This document shows, piece after piece, positions 26,823 through 39,770 of a DNA stretch of 64,000 bases. How positions within the stretch are numbered: the stretch's first letter is position 1; every line of letters begins with the position of its first letter. This stretch comes from Progne subis subis (taxonomy: Eukaryota; Chordata; Aves; Passeriformes; Hirundinidae). The stretch spans positions 6,047,321 through 6,111,320 of the forward strand of contig JAKJHU010000033.1 of the NCBI GenBank assembly GCA_022316685.1, given 5' to 3'. The position numbers and the translations under genes were made by a program. A model generated the notes under the pieces. The model did not search any database, was not told the DNA's origin, and saw only the letters and a list, made by a program, of their open reading frames with translations.

Positions 26823-28235
26823 TAAAAGACAAACATAGAGAAGACTGCTAAAAATTAAATTATTATAAGCAAAATTCCCTCTCAGATCCAGAGAGCCTGA
26901 GATGGGCCTGATGCAAGCTGAAGGTAACAGTGTGGAATTTTAAAGTTACTCACAAGAGGAAATTAAAGAATTAGGGAAAATGCTCCCTGAGATTTATATG
27001 GTGCAATGTGAAATCTGTATCTGCAGCATTCTGCTTATTACAGCTCACATGTGTAGGACACCCTGACATTCTGCACACCAGGTTCCAGATCTTCTGGTAT
27101 TGATCTGAAACACAAGCCTCTGCTCTTTACAGGAGAGTAAATAACTTTTCAAGACTGGTCCAATAATGCAGCTTCTTTCCAGTTCTGCCTTTAAAGCCAT
27201 TTAAATGAATACAAATACGGTTAGTTGCTATTTCCAGACTGATCTCTTAAGTGAAGCTAATTATGGTGCTTGTCTTACTGGCCTCCATTTGGCATTGTAG
27301 GTCAAAATGGAGTAATTGACTTTCACCCTCCTGTAAGGAATTGCTTGTAAGTTTTTTCCTTTGGATGTATGCAATACACACAAGGCTTTTCAGTGGCAGG
27401 GGTGACCTTTCATAGTTACCACTGAGGACAGACAGGGAATTAAAGAAAATAGAAATACCTTTACAAGCAGTTTTTTGAAATGTTTCTGACTGCTGTCCAA
27501 CCAGCTCACTGGACATGTCAGTTTTAAGCTGCTCTGGGTCTGAAAAGGTCTGAGTCAGGAGCTGGGTTCACCTCCTTGAAGGGTTTTCACACCTTGAGTG
27601 AGTTCGTATTTCAGGCTCTGCCTGCACCAACCCTCCCCACATCAACTACAGGGTATCTTCTCAGGCATCACGGACTGCACATGATGTAATAAGGCAACTC
27701 TAGATCACGTCTAAGACAATTACAACAGACTCCAGACAGTATAATCAGTGACAGGACATTAATTTAGAACCTGGATAACCTAGATTCCAACTCCTGCTCC
27801 ACAAGGAATAAAGCCATAGGGTTAAGTTCAGCTATGTCACTGAGCCTGGGACCAGCCTAAAATTAAGGTACCTCAGTGTTTTATTTTCTCTGTGTCTTCA
27901 GTGTCTGGGACTGTAAACCGGGTGCAAGAGCACTACTGTGAGAATAAATACCATGGCAAGGCTCCCAGGGACTGGGATGGGAAGAGTCACACAGGTCCCT
28001 AAGACAGTCAGTCACGTTCTTGGTTCAGTACCAGGGCTCACAATTGTCTTCACACCACAAAGTGCCCACCCACAGCACGGGTGTGTAACATAAACACAGG
28101 TTAAGGATTTGCCAGTTCCAGTATAAGGATGTGAACTGACTCCACACAAAGCCTGGCACATCCCAGTTTGGCCCAACCAGCATGACAAGGTGCTTGAGTG
28201 CTTTTGTATTAAGACTTCTGGACACTGCCTGAAGA

Positions 28236-28268
<33 letters not shown>

Positions 28269-28270
28269 TT
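28236..28270. repeat. (TA)n followed by poly(T)
   Basis: About eight TA units run directly into twenty T residues. Confidence 0.95.
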
Positions 28271-29347
28271 CCCCTTTTAAATTAATGAATAAAATCTCTG
28301 TTCAGAGATATACCATGAAGAGCTTTTCAAGACAAGCTAGGCTGAGACTTCCACTGCTGCTTTCAAGATCAGTTTAAATGAATAATCAATGAGTAATTAA
28401 TGCTTTAATAAACTAATTTAGGTTTCAAATAAGACAAACCAACATCCCCTTGAATATCCAGTTTACACAGAGTAACACACTGACTGGGACAACTGGGAAG
28501 TCTGGATTACATAATTTAAGTCAGGGAGAAATTAAAAAAAAAGGAAAAAAAATCAATAGCACCTTCATCTGTGAGGAAAACAGTCTTGTCACTGGAGTGT
28601 TGCTTTGTGCTAACATCACTCTGCAGACATCACCATTATTTTTGTCATTCACGTTACCTTGTGAATCAAGAAATGTTGATTCCATTACTTTTTGCAACTG
28701 CACTATATGGATGTAAATTCAAACCAACTCTAACAGCTTGAGTGTACTTGTTACTGCATTTTATCTAAACATCTCAAAATAATCCCAGACCTGCAAACAA
28801 ATAATTAAAAACTAAAAGAGATAGAAAAGCCCACAACCCACTGTTCACATGAGAAACCAAAGGCATTTTCTGAGCAAAATTAAAGACTTAATTCACTGTG
28901 CAAAGTTGAAAACTGTTCTGTCAGGGTGTTTTCTGCAGAGCAGATAATTGTCTGAGGGTTTAAAAACAATTATTTTTTGTTGCATCAGCTAGAAATTAGA
29001 CCTCAGTATTCATAACAAACCTTTCTAAAATGGAAATTACATCAACTACCTGAAGAGAATGCAGTTGAATAAAGAAACAAAGAAAACAATGAAAATAAAT
29101 ACTGCAGCTTTCTTTATTGATGATTCTCTCCCTGAACATAATTTCTGTTACGAAATCAAAGGCTCAAGCTAAGGGGTTTTTAGCTGCAGATCCCTGCTGG
29201 CAAGACTCCACGTATCTGCTGCAAGCCAGGAAGTATCTTGGCTTTTAACTGGAAGTCAGAAAAGCTTCTGGGAAACACCTTGCTACGGGAATGCTGCAAG
29301 GTGGAGTCACAGCAAAATATTTTTAGTTCAGTTCTACTCTAAACTGC

Positions 29348-29351
<4 letters not shown>

Positions 29352-29385
<34 letters not shown>
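29352..29385. repeat. 34-base poly(A) run
   Basis: Thirty-four uninterrupted A residues, followed by GCTTCC. Confidence 0.97.
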
Positions 29386-29388
<3 letters not shown>

Positions 29389-31712
29389 TCCTCTAAATTT
29401 AAAGATGATGATATGGGCTACTGCTCTTTTAAAAGTGATTTTTTTAATCATTTTTCCATTTGCATGGATACCTCCACCAATAAACCTGAAGCTATGTGCA
29501 GTCAACTGTAGCCATGTTGTAGAAATGTGTAACTTCAAGCTGTATGCCAGGATACAGAACCTCTGTGACTTGCAGCTCCACAGCCTCTGGGCTCTGGTGC
29601 ACAGCACTGAGAATAGGCTGTGCACACTGCAGCATGGCAAAGGGATCCTCAGAATGGCACAGCTTTGCTCTTCATATCTTAAGAGTGGCCTGACACAGAC
29701 AGCATGCTCTCTGAAATGCTGATTTTCAGCTGCTGTGTTTTCTTGGCTGAAGACTGAACTGTTAAAGAGGAAAAATAAAGCACACCTGTAATGGTATGAA
29801 ACTACTCCAAGTTTATTTGCTAGCCTGTTTCAAAATTTCCTTACTCCTTTCTGCTTTCAGGAATAGAAGTAAAGGACTGTGCTTGAGATTGCCAAGGCAG
29901 TAAATGCAACCAAATCTTTCTACAGACAACTCTCTCTCTGCCCTACTTCCCTGTATTACCTGATACGGCCTTGGAGGCTATGATTTCTTAAAATTTAAGG
30001 ATTTGCAGTTTAAAACTTGAAGGTTTAAAAATAAAATCCCCTCATTGTTTGATGCTGCCAAGCAGCTCCGCTGTTAATGCAGCTGGGCAGCCCCTTGCTT
30101 GGGACAGGACAGAGGGAGGCAGGTGGGCACCATGCACAGGATGACAAGCTGGGAAAAAAATATGTTCTGAGCTGAAAGATGCTGGAGAGACACCAGAGAA
30201 TCAAGTTCAAGAATGGGATCTGCCTTATCACTTCTTCTCCATGCTCTATTGCAAAGAGAGGAGAAGTAATTTTCTCCCATCCTTTGTGTTTCTTTCAGAG
30301 ATAACTGTCCGTAACCCCTGGTTTGTAAAGCCTGCCTGTCTATAGCCCATGCAGTCTCCAAGGAATTCCTCCTTTGTAAAAGCCCAGCACACTGGAGACT
30401 CGAGAAGGTACTGAAATACCCGTTTAAAAGAAGGGTGAAAAATGCAGTGTCATTTTGCTTATCAGCAGACTCAGTTCTTGAATCTCAAATCTGTAAGAAT
30501 CCTATCAGGTAAGGTGACCAAGCAGTGACTGAGATGGAAATTAAACCTCCCAGCTGCCAGGGACTGATAAAGATATTACTGCAGTCATTAGCCACAGGTA
30601 TCTGGGAGAGATCTTCAGGAATTCCAGGAAATCCTGGAAGGAGGCACTCCCATGAAGAGATACTAGTGAGCTGCTTGCCTACACATGTACGAGAAAGCCT
30701 AAGGGAAAATCCTAGACTGTAGCTAGCTCATACTATTGCCATTCAAATCAGATCTGAGGAATCATTAAAAAGCTCTTTCTTCCTGCAAATTTATCTGTAT
30801 CACTCCTACAGTGCCAATTTGTCTCAAAAATATTTGTGCTGTCTATAGATATCCAGAGTAGCTATTTTTAAAACAAGGCAGGAAAAAAAAAAGAAATCTT
30901 AAACTCGGTAGCTTTTTGCCACAGTTTTGAAATGTTTTCTCACATTTTCCCCTTACACTTGGTGTAATACTTATAATACTTTTATGGAATAATTTCCCCA
31001 CACATTTGGTGAGGTATGGCACTCACACCCACGGGAGAGCACAATGGGCTGACCAGTGCACCCAGTGACAGCACAAGGCTCCAGACACTCCAAACACCCC
31101 ATTTTACCTTACACTCCTTTTTGGGGGGGTTTTAGTGGGATAGAAGCTACAGCTCAGCAAGTAGGGCAGCACAGGGAAGAAGGATTAGGAGAGAAAATCA
31201 TGTAAAGAAGGACAGCACAGTCCAAGCCTGCCCTGGTTTAGATCCAGAAAGAATTACTGATCCCCCAGTCCTCTGTCTCTGGTCTTGTTTAACAAAGAGA
31301 AAATCTAAGAAAAACTGATGTTTTTCTTACATGTCCAATTCATTCCTGATCACAACCAATGCTTCTCAGCCCCAGTTCTTCAGCTACAATGAACAAAGGA
31401 GACCAGAGCTATCTATCCTCAAAACAGCATCTCATGGCCAGATGTGGGGCTCACTAAAGGACATTAATAAACAGATTATTCATTATTCATATATCCATTC
31501 CCTCCACTCCATCCTCCACATCTCTTGGCAGCTTCTGCAGCAACTAAAAGATTTTCACAAAACACTAAACAGAAGACATGGCACATAGCCAGTCTAGAAA
31601 CCAGGTGCACTGCTTCCTCAAAAAATGGATTTTTTAAAAGGAAACAAAGCCTATAAAGACATTTACAAGTTTAGCTAGATAAATTAGAATGATACGTTAG
31701 GGTAGCTCCTTT

Positions 31713-31738
<26 letters not shown>
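31713..31738. repeat. 26-base poly(A) run
   Basis: Twenty-six uninterrupted A residues in intronic DNA. Confidence 0.97.
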
Positions 31739-31743
<5 letters not shown>

Positions 31744-33800
31744 GAAAATGTAAAATGTTGTAAGCAAAGATATCAAACTTGAAAATAGCATGTAAAGTCT
31801 CCAATACCAGAAAGCAAACTTTAAAAGTAGGAGATGAAACATACACTATTTTTGAGTAAGGAAACCTGTATTTAAATACTTTCCTATTTTTAAGTATACA
31901 TAACCCACGGCTAAAAGAATGCAGCTAAAAGAATGAAATTCAAAGATTTAGAGATACAAGTGCCAGGTAATAACCCAAAATCTTAACCACTGTAACTTGA
32001 AATTGGTGAGAGACAACTCCTATGTTATTTGTAAGTAAAAATAAAAGGCTTTGTGCCACACACACAAATGTGTAAAAAGGCGAGAACAACAATGACCTTT
32101 AAAAATACAGCACAGGAAAAAAAAAATCAATTTGTTTCAAAGTTTCAGAACACAAGTGCAAAGATGCCTGCTTATTTTCTCTGTATTCTACCTGCTGTTT
32201 CCTATCCTCCTCCCATGCCTCTTCGGCTATCTCAAGCTTTGATACTGCAATTAATTCCCCACAGAACAGCATACAAGATCAGGGCCTGAGGCCTCAGCCA
32301 TGTAAAGATTTATGCATACGAATGGTTCAGTATTAAGTGAAATATTTAACACCAGCACCTGCTTGATCCTTTCTGAAAAAAGATCACCTTCTACAACATA
32401 CACAAAATAAAACAGTATAACTGTGATGGTTCTGAAATTAAAGGAAATGTGTTTGGTGGATCCACTTTTCCAAGCCTTTGACAGTGATTGAGAGATAAAG
32501 AAAATTTGGTTGTTTATGTAGGTGTTAAATCCTTATCTGGACACTCTGTGATTTCACCACAGATTCTGACAGTCTATAGCTTTAGTGTACAATTTTCACA
32601 GTTTCTCAGTGACAAAGCATGAATGTGACTGGCCCTTATGGCTGAACAGGAACCTCGGGATGTCCTGCTCTTGCTTTGGACCCACCAGGAGCCCGAGTGC
32701 TTTCTCAGTTTGCCAGGTAGAAACACACTTCAGTGCTAACTCAGCTCTGCAGCCCAGTGAACCTGCAGCAGCTCTGCTGATGCTCTTCTCAACACAAAAA
32801 CCTCAGAGCCTGTTTAGAAGAGTTTGTCATTCTCTAAAACAGCAGCAAGGAGGAACTTCTGCTGCGTCTGTCCACACATGTTTGCCTTTGATCACTTGGC
32901 AGGTGAATAAAAGCACATTCTAGGGCATCATCTATACTTAGCAGGAACAAAAGGACTTGACAAAATTATTACATTTATATTTGCTTAAGAAAAATTATAA
33001 TCCTTTCAAAGAAGAGTCAAGAACAGCTCCTTAAGTGAGTATGGTCAGGAGTTGTTTTAAGCTCAAACAGAAAAAGCAATAGGGAGTTTTAAAACTATTT
33101 TCAGTAATGAAAAGGCACTAATCTTGCAATGAAGTATGCAGCAAACTAAGACATGCTGAGAAACAGATGATGATCAAACAAATGTTGACTGAGCCAAGCC
33201 AGTCTTTGAATCAAAACCTGCATTCCTGCATTACTCAACATGATTGTTAACAGCCGGATTGCTGATTGGTGGTTAGAAAGACAAAGGGGAGAAGCACAGA
33301 GTGAATTCATTCTGCCGTATTTCTATGTTAGTACAGAGAAAAATTTCACAAGACAGATCACCATAAAAATTGGGTAATAAAGGGACAGGGAATCCAGACT
33401 CTCTAACCTGATGTTCTGGGAATGCCCTTCTTGATCTCCATCACATCCACAAAGGTTCTCTGCACTTGGTTCCACAACCAGCTTACTGAGGGACTGAGTA
33501 TTTCAAGATAATCAACTCACCCTTTGAAACTCCTTGCTAAAGTGCTGGAAGATCATGCTAAACATTTGCTTCTCACACCCAACATCTGCAAGACTCTTAA
33601 CATGTAGTCACTGTTATAAGCCTTGTAAGTGGCAAAAAAATTGAATTATGCCTTCAACACATCTGATATACTCAAGAGGATCATTCACTATTTCAAAAGA
33701 GTGATTTTCTTCTAACATAGGACAAAGGGAATTAGAAATTCAAGAGCTCTCAGCATAATCTGAGCAACCATCTCATACACATCGCTTGATGTCTCTATCT

Positions 33801-33900
33801 TAAAAAAAAAAACCAACACAGAATAGTCTGATCCCACAAGGATCATCAAGTCCAGTATCTAAACCGTACTCACAACAATGAATAAACAGAATTGTCAAAT
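33801..33900 (-). mobile_element. Possible degraded CR1 3' tail, minus strand
   Basis: On the plus strand, AGAATAGTCTGATCCCACAA followed by GGATCATCAAGTCCAGTATC resembles the reverse complement of a CR1 3' end (GAATGGTTTGGGTTGGAAAG, then GATCATCAAGTCCAACTC). Borders are unclear and divergence is high. Confidence 0.35.
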
Positions 33901-35612
33901 TATTCAGTGCAAATCCTTAAGGATCCTCAAGGCTACATGAAAGCAAGTTGCTGAAGTTAGCAGAAAGAACAATTGCTTTTCCCAGACAGCATGGAAATTC
34001 TGGTTTACTGATGAGTGGTGGTTACCCATAATAGCACTCAAATGTCTATCAGGCGTCTCAGCTACCGAAACAGCATCCCACGTGGGATTCTGGCAACAAA
34101 CTCATCACAGTTCCCCTATGCATCCATTTTAGAGGCTCCATGAGTATTCCATGCAGTAAAATTAATTAAGTTTCCTTCTGAAGTAAGTCAATATAAAAAT
34201 GCTAATTTTAATAACCAATTCTCCCACGGTTCACCCTGAGATGATCTGAGGACAAACACTGACCTGCATAAGTCAGTGGTCTCCCAGATGCTTTCAAAAC
34301 AGAATCTGTAGTAAAATCTCCTCTCAGTTACCACCAGGAATCTCCCCAAGGGTTTTTTCACAAGACCCGTCCTCAGCAAACCCCTTTAAACCACAGAAGC
34401 TCTGTGCCTCATGCTAAGAAACCTCCTTCAATCAAGGATCTTGTAAATGCTCATCGTTCAGTACCACTCCCACTTCTGGAATTTCTAAAGACTGAGCTAC
34501 ACAGCCTCAAACTAAAACTAAACAGCCACTTTCATGAGCAACGTGAGACTTAATTGCCCATGTTGGCACCCAGACCTTAAAAACATTGCAGCATAGAAGT
34601 CAGTTTCTGAGGTATATTATTTCAACAATAAATAATTGTGCTCCTAAAGACCGGTCACGTGTTAACATTATATGGCAAATGGACTGTCACAGGGAAAGCA
34701 CTGATCAATACAGTAACCCTGAACACAGCCTGTTCCTCTGGCTACCTTCACTGCTGGACAGCAAGTAGACACCCTCAAATCCATCAAATCCTGTTCTGAG
34801 GTGCCTTTGGAGAAAAGAAAGTACAAATGCCAACTGCTTCTTTGAAAAAACAAGTAATTCATTGACTCTTGTTCAATCCAGCAGTAATAAAAAATAACAC
34901 TCAATGTTCTGCAAGGTTTCATTTCTATTTGGATCACTTCTTCAATCTGATGTAATTTTAAGATACTGCTTCTGAAACAGATTCTGAACTAAAACAAAGT
35001 TCCACTAGTACTGCCGTGTAGATTACACTGACGAATGTGATGCTGAAGGGGAATTAACAGCAGTGGGAATTGGGGAGTTACCCACGCTGTTGAGTGGGTA
35101 TAGAACCTTGCCTATTATTCTCTTGTATAGCATAAGAGCAACAACATTTCACTTCTGAACTGCTGGTATTAGTAATATATCATGTACACAATTGATTGAC
35201 ACAAGGCTTCTATAATTTCTGGGTTTATATCACTTTATGATCAGTGCATAGAAAATACAGAATTATTTCTCAAGTTGTCTCTTACAACGCAAAATGACCA
35301 CTATTAATAAAATACATGATTTATTTTTTTCAAAAATATCACACAGCCTCTAAAAATTGGGTCCTGAAGCACTTAGCTTTAATTCCCAGTGATTCAATTA
35401 GACTCAACAAGACACTCTGCTGAAGAGAACAGGCTTAAGACAATGCCTAAATGTTCTCCTTACACAGATCCCTAGTGAGTCTGAAAGTTATCCAGGCTCA
35501 ACGAAAGCAAGGATTAATCATTCTTTTGGGGATACTGACTGTCCCCTAGGTGGAAAACCAACTTTGTTATAAAATAATCCTTTTTAAATTAGTTATGGAT
35601 TGCCCCCAGAAC

Positions 35613-35633
35613 AAAAAAAAAAAAAAAAAAAAA
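35613..35633. repeat. 21-base poly(A) run
   Basis: Twenty-one uninterrupted A residues after CCCCCAGAAC. Confidence 0.97.
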
Positions 35634-36194
35634 TTCCTATTCCATGCCTTCTCCTACCCAAAGGGCACAAGACATTTTGATTCGTGGAACTTGGTCTTTT
35701 CCCCTGGTATACATTAATATTTCTACAAAAATAATTGGACTCTCCTACAGTAGCAGGCCAAATTATCCTCCTAACTTGTAAATACTTTCCTACCAAGATT
35801 CCTACCTCCCCTTTGGAAAAAATATTTTTCTGCCCTAGCTTAATGTATTTTTAAACAATTTTACCATGCCAAAACTCTATCTATGGAAGTCTTGCCTTTT
35901 GAATTCTCATCCAAGGAAAGAAGGCATATAATTTTTATTCCACTCAACTGTATTCACCATAACCAGCAGGGCTTTGGCAGTGATGGTGCTGCAGTGGTGA
36001 CTTGTGTAGGAGGTGGCCAAGGATGGGATTGTGCTGGTCACTGTTGGTCCAACCATTTCAGCAAATGGCAAAACTGACCCACTGCACATCAAAACAGGGC
36101 CAGAGGAGCACAGAGAACCTCTGTAAAAACAGACATAGCAACAGGTGGTAAACACTGAAAGGACAAACACCAGGAGACACGAGAGAGAGACCAG

Positions 36195-36388
36195 AGCATT
36201 TCACTGTGCACTGGCACAGACTGGCCAGAGAAGCTGTGGAGTCTCCCTCCCCGGAGATATTCAAGAACCATCCAGGCACAATCCTGTGCCCTGTGCTCTG
36301 GGATGGCCCTGCTTGGGCAGGGAGCTTGGAAGAGATGAGCCACTGTGGTCCCTCCCAACCTGACCCACTCTGGGATTCTGTGAGATAC
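36195..36388 (+). mobile_element. CR1 LINE 3'-end fragment
   Basis: A CR1 3' tail is recognisable: a CTGGCACAGACTGGCCAGAG block, GGAGATATTCAAGAACCATC, GGCCCTGCTTGGGCAGGG, GGTCCCTCCCAACCTGACCC and the terminal GGGATTCTGTGAGAT. The left border is uncertain and could reach about 36130. A purine-rich segment of unknown origin follows to about 36700; it leaves several overlapping minus-strand frames open without stops, none of them protein-like. Confidence 0.85.
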
Positions 36389-37749
36389 AGGAGACAATGC
36401 CAGAGAAGACACCAAAGCATGGGGAAGAGAGAAACAAAAATGATCCCAGGGCAGGAGAAACGCTGAGGCAAAACAGCTGCCCCAAGCATGGGCAAAAAGG
36501 CTTGGGAGGAAGTACAACTCCAAAAGGCCTGTGGCCAGCAGAGGAACTCACGTGGAAATAACAGAGTAAGGAAGAAGGAGCAGTGCAATGAAAGGAGCAG
36601 CAATGGCCTGGTACCAGTGTCCTGCTCCACCAAAAATAATGAGGATAATGAGTGGCATGGACTGGAGACCAGCAAGGTGAAGGAGAAGCCTCCAGCGGAA
36701 ACATGAGGTGTGCTTCTCTGAGCATGTGTTTGCTTGCTTTTATCTTCAAAATCAGAATCAGCAATTAGAACTTCATTAATTTTGAGAAAATTAAATTGAT
36801 TGAACCTTCCCTTTTCAAAACTGGGGATTTTTGGCTCACTCCACTCACTGTTTCAGTTGGAGGAAGAGCTGCCTCTACCACCACCTGAACCCATGAACTC
36901 TGTGGTCTCAAATTTTATGACTAAACCCCCTAAGCCCTCCCCTCCAGAGAGATCAATAGCAAAAGTTCTCCCATTTCTCAGTATAAAATATCTGCCATCG
37001 TATCTTCAGAGAGCTGGCTCCTACACACAGCTAGAATGTATGGAATTCCACTACTGGGAAACATGGGAAGTGAGCAGGTATGGCAGCACTGCACACTGTG
37101 CTTGCCCACCTCCTTGGATATGAGTATTTGTACCCTCATGTGAACTAAGTGCTATTAAAAAAACAAAATAAAATTAAAACCTCCAGTAAACATGCAGCGC
37201 CTGAGCTGGCATTTCCTTGGTTATTTTTGTTTCTCTCAATATCAATGCTGCACACCAGAACTGCAATTTGAAACCTAATATTAAAAATAAATTTAGAAAG
37301 AGAAAGTACAGAAAAGCAATGCTATAAATGTGCCAACAGAAACATAATTTCCTTTACAATTGCATTGCCTTTTAAAAGTAATAAGATGTTTATAAAATAA
37401 TCACATAGCACTGAATATTATTTTTTTTTACAAGTAAAAGTAGTGAAATCCCAAAACTAAGATTGTCTTGTCACAGCTGTGAAGCAAGGTAAAAGAAACT
37501 CTCTGCTCCAAAGACCTCTAATTCAAATAATCAAGGCAGACAAGAGGAATGTTCTTATCCTCATTTTACAGATTAACACAAGCAGAGATCAAATTACCTC
37601 CCCAAGGTCACCTTAAGAGCCTCTAACACAAAACTGTTCTATTGTTTAGTACTTTAACTACATGTGTATTTTTTTAACATCTACTACTATGCATACTTAT
37701 AAAATGCCTTTTCTGTGGTTTGTACAAGGCAGCACATGCCCTTAATATT

Positions 37750-37771
37750 AAAAAAAAAAAAAAAAAAAAAA
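37750..37771. repeat. 22-base poly(A) run
   Basis: Twenty-two uninterrupted A residues in intronic DNA. Confidence 0.97.
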
Positions 37772-39571
37772 GCCCAAATGCCCAGTCCCAAAAGCAAACT
37801 GCCAAGCAGAACCAAATTTGAAACTAAGTAAACTGAAGCAAAAAGAAAATTAACTGCCCAATCCTCCCCCTGCCAATGCGTGATTGCATAATCTTGTCAT
37901 GTGCTCCAAAAGCAACAAACTTGGAGACTTTCCCAGGTCACCTGGGGTTAAAAAGTTCCAAAGTCATGAGTTCAAATCAAGACTGTATTTCATCAAGGAC
38001 CATGACACTGAGACAGTGTTAGGGCCCAAATCCCATAACTCAACATTTTCCTGATTAACACAAGCAATAAATGTTAAGACTGCAAATACACAGAGCACTG
38101 GAGAGACAAAGAGAGAACACATTTAAATTAGCAAACGGGTAACTTTTGCATACTCTGCAAGGAAAGTCCCATCTAAAGCCATTACATTACAACCACAGAG
38201 AAAGACTGAAAGCTCTTTTGGGGACTCAGCTCTTGGGAGTGGCAAATGGAAGAGAAGGTTGGAGCTACTGTAAGCATAAAACCAGTCCTCTTGGTCAAAA
38301 CCTGAAGGTTATCATTATCATGCTTTATCAAAAGTATGAAGAAAAAGCAACAAAGAACAAAATCTCTCTGCAAGACCGAGCCAGACCATGGGCCAAACGA
38401 TACAGGAAATATGGTTAACATTTTGGTGACCTGCACCTTCTGTGTGCACCCTGGGAAAGCCAGCACCAGTGAACACCTACAGAGAAGTTGTGAGAACATG
38501 GAAACATGATCAAGCTCACTGCAAGTCAGTACCCAGTAGGTGCCAGCACATTCCCTTCAGCAGAATCAGAATATGAAGAACAGAAATCAATAAACCTCTG
38601 TGCCCGCTTCTTTAATCCAAAAAAATCTTCAACCTTTCACATTTTCTCCTTTTATCCTTCCAAGAATGCAGAAGCATGGCATGAACAGCTACTAATCCAC
38701 TTTCGTAGGTTTGCCCATGGATGATCCTGCCCAAGATCTCATCAGGTACAAAGCTGATTACCAATATGCTTTCACAGACTAGCACTTGAATGCCAGGGCT
38801 GCCTTCTCATCAACTGCTCAAGAAATCAAGAATCAGGGCTAAATCCTCAGTTTATGTGAACTAATGGGGATAAAAATGAAGCTACAACACTTGTTTCACA
38901 CGGAAACTTGCCTAGCAGGCTCCCAACCCACACACTGACCTCAACACAGAAACAGCAAGGATGCAGATTATTCAACATGGGCTTTAAATTGCCGGAGAGA
39001 ATTAATAACAAGACACACATATGCACATGTAAACTTTCTATCTGTTAAAGGATAACAAGAGAGAAAGATTCCCTTGGATGCAGCATGGTGATAATAATTT
39101 ATCTTGGTAACTAGATAATAAGGGCTCATAACTGGAAATAGATAAGTACACAGAGACATGAAAACGCGGTATCAGTCAGACACAATTTAGGAAGCGCCAT
39201 TTGGTGTCAGCAGAAAACACCCTGGCCTCAGGATTTTTTTTGTGTATGAACTAACCAGGCAGACACTGAAATCATTCTACAATATGAGCATAATGAAGCA
39301 TGCTAATTTGCTAGAAACTGTTACCAACCATTTTGGATTCAGTGAATTGGAGTTGCATTTTTCTAGCTGAAACCAGCCCCTCCAGTGCCTAGTTAACATG
39401 TCCATGAAATGACACTGGACTGAACTGCATTTTCAGCCTGTTAAACCACAGTTCCAGCAGTGGCTGGAAGGGAGGGCACCAGCTGTGTTGTACTGACTGC
39501 ATTTTGCAAGAGTACCACTGTAGAGAGTGACATTTACAGCAATAAATCCTGACCTTCTGCTAAAGCAGAGG

Positions 39572-39770
39572 AGAAAACAAACAAACAAACAAACAAAAAA
39601 CAATGAAAACACCAAAGAAACAAACAAAGCAACCAAAAAAATGCACAAAAAAAAAACCCCAAACAAAACCCCCAAAACAAACAAACAACCCAAAATCCAA
39701 AACAAACAATCACAAACAAACAAACAAAACAGGAAAAAGAAAATTGAGGCAGAAAAAAAAAAGTTTAAAA
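39572..39770. repeat. Degenerate (CAAA)n low-complexity block
   Basis: About 200 bases of almost only A and C on the plus strand, starting with regular ACAA units and decaying into A- and C-runs. Open frames over it (Lys/Thr/Asn/Gln-rich on plus, Phe/Leu/Cys-rich on minus) are composition artefacts. Confidence 0.95.

Noticed and set aside
36058..36764. Overlapping minus-strand frames of 144-205 codons
   Set aside because: They run backwards through a plus-strand CR1 tail and the purine-rich segment after it. The residues are composition artefacts.
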